From Verrucomicrobiota bacterium (GTDB lineage: Bacteria; Verrucomicrobiota; Verrucomicrobiia; Limisphaerales; JACDHS01), in contig JACDHS010000042.1 in NCBI GenBank assembly GCA_013820875.1, positions 1 through 36,833 on the forward strand: DNA of 36,833 nt, written 5' to 3'. The notes beneath the pieces are model-generated. The model did no database searches and was not told the DNA's origin. It saw only the letters and a list, made by a program, of their open reading frames with translations. A program made the translations under genes and the position numbers. Positions within the stretch are counted from its first letter, which is position 1. Every line of letters begins with the position of its first letter. Shown here piece after piece: positions 33,021 through 36,833 of the stretch.

Positions 33021-33224
33021 AGGGAATTGCTGGTGACATTACCCAGGCCGATGGCCTGGGCTGAGGAATTGCGCACCTTTGGTGCTGAAGACGAGAGGCG
33101 AGCGAGCATCATGTTCGCCAGTTAAAGTTCGATCAACAAGGCCTAAAGGGCCGCCATCCCTCAGCCCAGGCCATCGGCCTGGGTATGGCATCCCAGAGAA
33201 AATGAGGCCTGAAGGGCCGCGATA
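33000..33224. repeat. Nested inverted repeats, REP/BIME-like, able to form a large cruciform
   Basis: Outer arms TATCGCGGCCCTTCAGGCC (33000-33018) and its exact reverse complement (33206-33224) form a 19-bp inverted repeat. Inside, the palindrome CCCAGGCCGATGGCCTGGG (33042-33060) is repeated in inverted orientation as CCCAGGCCATCGGCCTGGG (33165-33183), with flanking CTGAG/CTCAG also conserved. A further related unit GGCCTAAAGGGCCGCC lies near 33140-33155. It has the mosaic look of repetitive extragenic palindromes. Confidence 0.75.
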
Positions 33225-33271
33225 ATCGAACCTTTAAACCTGCCACAATCAATTATCCTGCATTCTCAATA

Positions 33272-34243
33272 TTAGGTCGCCTTTCGATCTTTGCCTGGCC
33301 AGCCAGTGCTGGCCAGTGCTGCTTCAATCGAAATCCGAAAAACATCGGCATCACGTAACAGAAAAATCGAATCACCTGCTCCAACGACTCTATTCGCCTT
33401 AATCGGCGTCCCTTCCGCATCGCAAAGATCAATCTCCGCTAAAGAGATCACATCCGAGTCCGTGATTCTGAAAAGCTTGTAACGGTCACATTCTTTGTAT
33501 CCTCCACGGAATAGCACAGATGAGCCTGAAATCGCAAATGCATCGGAGCCGGAGACTGGCACCTTCAAATGACGAACGATCCTCGACCCACGAATCTGCA
33601 CCAGCGGAAACTCAGTGTAGTAGTAGATCCAAACAGCCGCTCCAGAGGTGTTCATTGCGTAGCAGTCACAAATGCTACCCAGTCCGGCACTTGGCTCAAA
33701 ATCGTATACCTTTTTGCCGTCTTCATTCCAGGCTACTAACCCGGATGCCCCCAGAGGATGATCCCAGCCACAGTTGCCAAAAATACCCTCATCAAAATAG
33801 CTCGTCCAAATCCGAGCATCTATTCCCACGCGAACATCTTGGATGCCGTCGCCCAATGTTATTGCGCTAACGCAAGTGCCAGCCGAGTCGTAAATGCGCG
33901 CGTTCCTCTCGGGATCACTGCGGTTGTAGTGACACCGCGCGCAAACAAGGAGAAATCTTCCGTCAGGCATCGGTTGAACGAAATGGATATTGAATGGCTC
34001 ATTCCGGATTGTGACCAGTAACTGGAATCCTTCCTTTTCAGCCCGGAAAATTTTGTAGTCTTGCGGTGTTTCCCCCTTACTTTTCGCGAATGTCGCCCCG
34101 CTATCGCCCGTCGCCCTGTAGTCTATTGGTTTTATAGCCGTAACGACGTAAGGGAGGCCGTCGAACCCTACAGAAAACGCCACAAGCTCGCCTATGTCCG
34201 GCTCATCAAACGTGGCCAATGGTTCAAGCGTAATGGTGGGCAT
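33272..34243 (-). CDS. Hypothetical protein with beta-propeller-like strands, orphan
   Basis: A 323-residue protein from ATG 34243 with no signal peptide. Repeated strand pairs, such as LPYVVTAIKP, GRFLLVCARCHYN, ARIWTSYFDEGIFG, AAVWIYYYTEFPLVQI, SSVLFRGGYKECDRYKLF and DSIFLLRDADVF, are spaced about 40-50 residues apart, which suggests a beta-propeller or WD40-like fold. No catalytic motif is evident. There are several Cys (CARCHY, CDCYAM), but no clear metal-binding pair can be named. It lies between the left repeat and the endonuclease gene and could be a cargo gene of the patch or a plain neighbour. I do not recognise the family. Confidence 0.6.
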   Translation of the reverse strand: MPTITLEPLATFDEPDIGELVAFSVGFDGLPYVVTAIKPIDYRATGDSGATFAKSKGETPQDYKIFRAEKEGFQLLVTIRNEPFNIHFVQPMPDGRFLLVCARCHYNRSDPERNARIYDSAGTCVSAITLGDGIQDVRVGIDARIWTSYFDEGIFGNCGWDHPLGASGLVAWNEDGKKVYDFEPSAGLGSICDCYAMNTSGAAVWIYYYTEFPLVQIRGSRIVRHLKVPVSGSDAFAISGSSVLFRGGYKECDRYKLFRITDSDVISLAEIDLCDAEGTPIKANRVVGAGDSIFLLRDADVFRISIEAALASTGWPGKDRKAT

Positions 34244-34355
34244 AATTACTAAACGATTCGTATGGCTTCTGCCGCGTTTTGAACTGATCTAACTCGATTA
34301 GTCGAAAACTGTTTCTCAGAGTTAAAGTCAAGCATACAGCGACCCGGAATCGCCT

Positions 34356-35351
34356 CTAATCCAAACTCCCCGCAATCCCCACCAAAGAAATCAGTCTATC
34401 CCGAAAGTCCGCGAACGCTGTGGAGTCTGCATTGAGCAAGTTGTTCAGGCTGTAGAACTGATTGGTAGTTGGGGACTTCTCATGGGCCATGGCCAGGCTT
34501 AAACTTGGCACGTTGTAAATCGTCCAAAACTCCACGAAACCGCGTTGCTTGGCGGTTTGATGGCTCTTCTCAGCTTCGCCAAGTCGATTCCAGATATTCG
34601 ATTGATCTCCTTTAATCTCAATCGCAACGATATTTCGTTTCGTTGTTTTTGACACTTCCTCGACGATGCTGATGTCCGGATCGGCAGAAAATGCGATGAC
34701 TACTTTGCGTCCGGAAGCATTTCGAATTTCCATCCGGGTGGTGGTCTCTTTTTCAACCTTGTGAGCGACGATTGTATGGATCAATCCAAACACCGCTTCA
34801 TTGGCGAGTTTTCCGATCTTGGTATTATTGCTGCCGCGAAGTTGCGGCCCCAACGTCAGCAGGGTTAAATCATCCAGCAAATTGAGGGAGAATCGTTCCG
34901 CGCCAATTTCATTCAACAATTCAGAAGCGCGTTGGGCGAAGACGCGGCATAACTCTTCGAGTTCTCCTTCGATCCGTTGAGAAATCACACCTCTCTCTTC
35001 CATGGCTTTAAATCGACCCAACTTGCCCTTGTTGAACAATTCTTTTTGGCTGAAACCCAACAGCAATCGGTAATAACCGAGCAACCTTGGGTTGGCCTTG
35101 AGCAAAACTGGAACTGGAAACAGGAACTCGCCACGCAGGCTGCGACTGGCGAGCTGCTGAAGATCAGTAGCGGGTGCGAACTCGTCGAGTTCGGCGTTTA
35201 GGGTTGTGAGGCTGATTTCCTTGATCGTTTGCATCAGCGCTTCCTGAAGGTAGAGGCGACGGAACGTTTCCAGCGCCGTTGCCATAGTCGCCTGAAGTTT
35301 CGAGGAGGGCAGGTGTAAGCTCATAGGATGGTTTTTTCTCGCGCGAACCAT
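34356..35351 (-). CDS. XcyI-like type II restriction endonuclease (predicted CCCGGG)
   Basis: A 331-residue protein close in length and layout to the XcyI/Cfr9I family of endonucleases, which cut C^CCGGG. Recognisable stretches are GEFLFPVPVLLKANPRLLGY (about 75-95), YYRLLLGFSQKELFNKGKLG, and the nuclease core. The core has DPDISIVEEV and, after 10-15 residues, IVAIEIKGDQSN (about 215-245), which fits PD-(D/E)xK. The frame is intact. Possible starts are ATG 35351, 35324 and 35285. The region after 35324 (LHLPSSKLQATMATALETFR) reads as proper protein, so the overlap with the methyltransferase gene (up to 188 nt) is real or nearly so. The methyltransferase partner is on the same strand directly upstream. 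Recognition sequence is a family-based prediction. Confidence 0.75.
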   Translation of the reverse strand: MVRARKNHPMSLHLPSSKLQATMATALETFRRLYLQEALMQTIKEISLTTLNAELDEFAPATDLQQLASRSLRGEFLFPVPVLLKANPRLLGYYRLLLGFSQKELFNKGKLGRFKAMEERGVISQRIEGELEELCRVFAQRASELLNEIGAERFSLNLLDDLTLLTLGPQLRGSNNTKIGKLANEAVFGLIHTIVAHKVEKETTTRMEIRNASGRKVVIAFSADPDISIVEEVSKTTKRNIVAIEIKGDQSNIWNRLGEAEKSHQTAKQRGFVEFWTIYNVPSLSLAMAHEKSPTTNQFYSLNNLLNADSTAFADFRDRLISLVGIAGSLD

Positions 35352-35910
35352 TTTGCGTCAGGGCGCATGGTTCGTTTTTCAGAAGAGTGATAGCCTCGGA
35401 AACGTAGGCAGGATTGAGTTCGATCCCGACGTAGCGACGTCCAAATCGCTTGGCGACGCGCCCGACGGTGCCGGAGCCAAAAAATGGGTCGAGGACAAAG
35501 TCATTCGGCTGGGTGGAGGCAAGGATGCACGGTTCCACAAGAGCTTGGGGAAATGCTGCAATATGCGAACTGCCGGAATTGCTGGTGTTGATATTCCAAA
35601 CGGTCCGACGATTTCGGGTACGGCCATCCTCCGTCAGTTCTTTAACCGCTTCCTGATCGTAATGGTAATGCTCGGCTTTTGTGAGCATGAACAAATATTC
35701 ATGCGCCCTGGTGGGCCGATCTTTCACGCTCTCGGGCATGACGTTGGGTTTGTGCCAAACGATGTCGCTGCGAAGAAACCAGCCATTATCCTGCAACGCC
35801 AATGCGAGTCGCCATGGGATGCCGAGTAAATCTTTGTCTTTCAGCCCCGGCGGATTATCGGGCCGCACGTTCATCGCACGGTTGGGATTTTCTTGTCCGG
35901 CGCGCGCCAT
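35164..35910 (-). CDS. DNA (cytosine-N4)-methyltransferase, C-terminal part (frameshifted)
   Basis: This frame carries the second half of the enzyme: PNRAMNVRPDNPPGLKDKDL, IPWRLALALQDNGWFLRSDI, the target-recognition region with VWNINTSNSGSSHIAAFPQALVE, and then DPFFGSGTVGRVAKRFGRRY, the S-adenosylmethionine-binding motif I (FxGxG). Motif IV is in the other fragment, so the order IV then I indicates a beta-class m4C enzyme. It is linked to the N-terminal fragment by a one-base difference near 35885-35895. The tail after about residue 180 (NGSREKKPSYELTPALLETS...RRVRTRY) reads through the endonuclease N-terminus in another frame and looks unlike protein. Its natural stop may have been lost. 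Alone it cannot be active. Confidence 0.8.
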   Translation of the reverse strand: MARAGQENPNRAMNVRPDNPPGLKDKDLLGIPWRLALALQDNGWFLRSDIVWHKPNVMPESVKDRPTRAHEYLFMLTKAEHYHYDQEAVKELTEDGRTRNRRTVWNINTSNSGSSHIAAFPQALVEPCILASTQPNDFVLDPFFGSGTVGRVAKRFGRRYVGIELNPAYVSEAITLLKNEPCALTQNGSREKKPSYELTPALLETSGDYGNGAGNVPSPLPSGSADANDQGNQPHNPKRRTRRVRTRY

Positions 35911-36212
35911 CCACGATTCCCGCTGGTATATCCGTCACCGATATTGAGCCAGAGAATACCGTCCTGTTTCAAAACCCGCTTAACTTCAGCGAAAACGTTG
36001 GTAAGAGCCTGAATGTATCCCGGCAACGTGGGCTCCAACCCGATTTGTCCTAAAACGCCGTAATCACGCAATCCCCAATAAGGCGGCGATGTGACAACGC
36101 ATTGCACCGATTCGCTGGGCAATCGACTGAGTGCAAAATGCACGTCACCTTCGATCACGACAGAATCCAATAGCTCAACTGGATTTGGCGAAATGAGCTT
36201 AATTGTATGCAT
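35871..36212 (-). CDS. DNA (cytosine-N4)-methyltransferase, N-terminal part (frameshifted)
   Basis: A 113-residue frame with the start of the enzyme (MHTIKLISPNPVELLDSVVI) and the catalytic motif IV TSPPYWGLRDYG (SPPY marks N4-cytosine or N6-adenine methyltransferases; with this context, N4-cytosine of the Cfr9I/XcyI type). It continues ILWLNIGDGYTSGNRGWRAP and ends after DKKIPTVR. In the other frame the sequence continues ENPNRAMNVRPDN, so one extra A in the run at the DKK codons would restore a continuous protein of roughly 290-345 residues. Both halves are otherwise intact. The cause could be a real deletion, phase variation, or a consensus error. Upstream lies the repeat-rich region. Confidence 0.8.
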   Translation of the reverse strand: MHTIKLISPNPVELLDSVVIEGDVHFALSRLPSESVQCVVTSPPYWGLRDYGVLGQIGLEPTLPGYIQALTNVFAEVKRVLKQDGILWLNIGDGYTSGNRGWRAPDKKIPTVR

Positions 36213-36273
36213 CGGCGGGAGGTAGTTTGGATACGATTTCCCGGTTTGTCACGTTTCCGGTTCTTCCAAAATG

Positions 36274-36350
36274 GTCGCGTTCGATGAACGATATGTGTGG
36301 GATTGATTCGTGTGTCGTGTGCGCCGGAATATCGCGACCCTTCAGGCCGC
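36274..36350. repeat. Direct repeat copy B flanking the restriction-modification patch
   Basis: About 77 bp, same orientation as copy A at 32945-33020. It starts GTCGCGTTCGATGAACGATA and ends CGCGACCCTTCAGGCCGC. The ends are nearly identical to copy A and the middle is divergent. Its inverted counterpart and the GGCCTGAAGGGCC arm found beside copy A are missing here, so the right boundary is simpler. Confidence 0.75.
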
Positions 36351-36424
36351 CGGTTTCAAGTCCGTTACGAGGGCCAGAAATTGATTCAACAATGCTTTGG
36401 GTGCGGCAAAGCCGCAATAAGGTA

Positions 36425-36445
36425 GGACAGGCATCTTGCCTGTCC
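36425..36445. repeat. Perfect 9-bp palindrome with GGACAGGCA core
   Basis: GGACAGGCA (36425-36433) and TGCCTGTCC (36437-36445) pair exactly across a 3-nt loop. The core GGGACAGG-type sequence recurs at 36609-36625 and has the look of a REP-like unit. Confidence 0.6.
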
Positions 36446-36608
36446 CATTTGGGCAGACGCAACGGAGAGAGCATGAAAACGCGCAGGTGACCTTCGCAAG
36501 ACCTTCTCCAGAAAAGATAACCAGTAGTTTGTTGCACCATGGAGATCATCCGTGATGCCGAAATGCGCGCACCTCGTTCCCGCTCCGCCCTTCTGTTTGA
36601 AATGTTGT

Positions 36609-36625
36609 CGGGACAGGCTGTCCCG
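36609..36625. repeat. Perfect 8-bp palindrome CGGGACAG/CTGTCCCG
   Basis: CGGGACAG (36609-36616) and CTGTCCCG (36618-36625) pair across a single base. It shares the GGACAGG core with the palindrome at 36425-36445, and lies just before the tandem array. Confidence 0.6.
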
Positions 36626-36660
36626 CCCCCTATGACGCGCACTCATGCCAAGTATACCAT

Positions 36661-36833
36661 TTTTCGTTCTGTTTTCGAACCTTGGTTGGCCAACCTACCT
36701 GTTTTTTCGTTCCGTTTTGGATACCTCGTTGGCCAACCTACCTACTTTTCGTTCTGTTTTAGACACCTCGTTGGCCAACCTACCTACTTTTTCGTTCTGT
36801 TTTGGGCACCTCGTTGGCCAACCTACCTACTTT
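36661..36833. repeat. Tandem repeat array, 42-43-bp unit, four copies, open at window end
   Basis: Units begin with TTCGTTC(T/C)GTTTT and contain TTGGCCAACCTACCT. CGTTC recurs at 36665, 36708, 36750 and 36793, so the period is 43, 42 and 43 bp. The TTGGCCAA in each unit is a perfect palindrome. The most variable part is a short stretch of about 10 bp between the T-run and TTGG, and the last unit is cut by the window end. It is not a CRISPR array, since the whole unit is conserved and no separate spacers exist. Confidence 0.85.

Larger units (their letters stand above)
32924..33271. other. Repeat-rich intergenic region left of the restriction-modification patch
   Basis: No coding region is supported. 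Frames crossing it are made of repeat sequence. It carries direct repeat copy A (32945-33020) and nested inverted repeats up to 33224, described separately, and then about 45 nt of plain AT-rich sequence to the stop of the propeller-like gene. Confidence 0.6.
36213..36833. other. Repeat-rich region right of the methyltransferase gene
   Basis: No coding region is supported. The 147-residue minus-strand frame here is built from repeats (its SFIERD-type peptide comes from direct repeat copy B). The region holds copy B, two GGACAGGC-type palindromes and the 42-43-bp tandem array that runs to the window end. The methyltransferase promoter should be in the first part, but it is not recognisable. 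Confidence 0.6.

Noticed and set aside
34244-34355. Possible controller-protein (C-box) operator near the endonuclease gene
   Set aside because: No controller gene is present and no convincing paired symmetric operator is visible in this 112-nt gap.
36199-36642. 147-residue minus-strand open frame
   Set aside because: It consists of intergenic repeat sequence. The same SFIERD-type peptide appears in a frame across repeat copy A (32720-33112), so both are repeat translations.
36661-36833. Possible CRISPR array
   Set aside because: The repeat unit is conserved over its whole 42-43 bp and there are no separate unique spacers. It is a tandem repeat, and no cas gene is near.

Overview
This window is chromosomal DNA of a member of the Verrucomicrobiota, most likely a soil or freshwater lineage related to Pedosphaera/Limisphaerales rather than Akkermansia. 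The assignment is inference from content: an H-X9-DG prepilin, a pilus-like cluster whose order and layout match Akkermansia Amuc_1098-1101, large exported proteins with C-terminal DSDGDG/AGTNP modules, and scarce Shine-Dalgarno sequences.

Layout. (1) 389-3334: a LOG-family nucleotide phosphoribohydrolase converging on an EamA transporter, then elongation factor P with its own terminator. EF-P has Asn at the loop position that is Lys34 in E. coli. (2) 3437-9296, minus strand: ECF sigma factor, one-pass anti-sigma-like protein, DUF3106-like helical protein and a large secreted subtilisin-type protease with Ig, BACON-like and FG-GAP-like repeats. This looks like one envelope or secretion regulon. 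(3) 9386-12785, plus strand: GlnD and a small unknown protein. (4) 12889-20893, minus strand: three very large exported proteins (7-bladed propeller plus FN3; Asn/Thr-rich protein with a duplicated module; haemagglutinin-like beta-helix protein) about 20 nt apart, followed 12 nt later by coaE. (5) 21049-29169, minus strand: an H-X9-DG prepilin, a stand-alone 5'-3' exonuclease, and the tightly packed set PilM-PilN fusion > Amuc_1100-like > Amuc_1099-like > secretin. (6) 29339-31465: UDP-glucuronate decarboxylase, and an FN3 protein that has every mark of high expression (strong SD, GC-rich third positions, strong terminator, long structured leader). (7) 31937-36212: an orphan gene, then a 3.4-kb accessory patch bounded by two related ~76-bp direct repeats. 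The patch holds a propeller-like orphan and an XcyI-like (predicted CCCGGG) restriction-modification pair. The methyltransferase of this pair is split by an apparent one-base deletion in an A-run, while the endonuclease frame is intact. (8) 36213-36833: REP-like palindromes and a 42-43-bp tandem repeat that runs off the window end.

Working together: the PilM/PilN-PilO-like/secretin set would build an envelope-spanning channel or pilus base. The nearby prepilin could supply a filament subunit, and the big exported proteins are plausible surface or secreted products. The nucleotide-sugar enzyme could feed surface polysaccharide. These links are inferred from neighbourhood, not shown directly. 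The strongest leads are the split methyltransferase beside an intact nuclease, the Amuc_1100-type cluster, the three-giant-protein operon, the Asn-loop EF-P, and the structured leader of the FN3 protein. I found no tRNA, rRNA, CRISPR array, transposase or phage gene.
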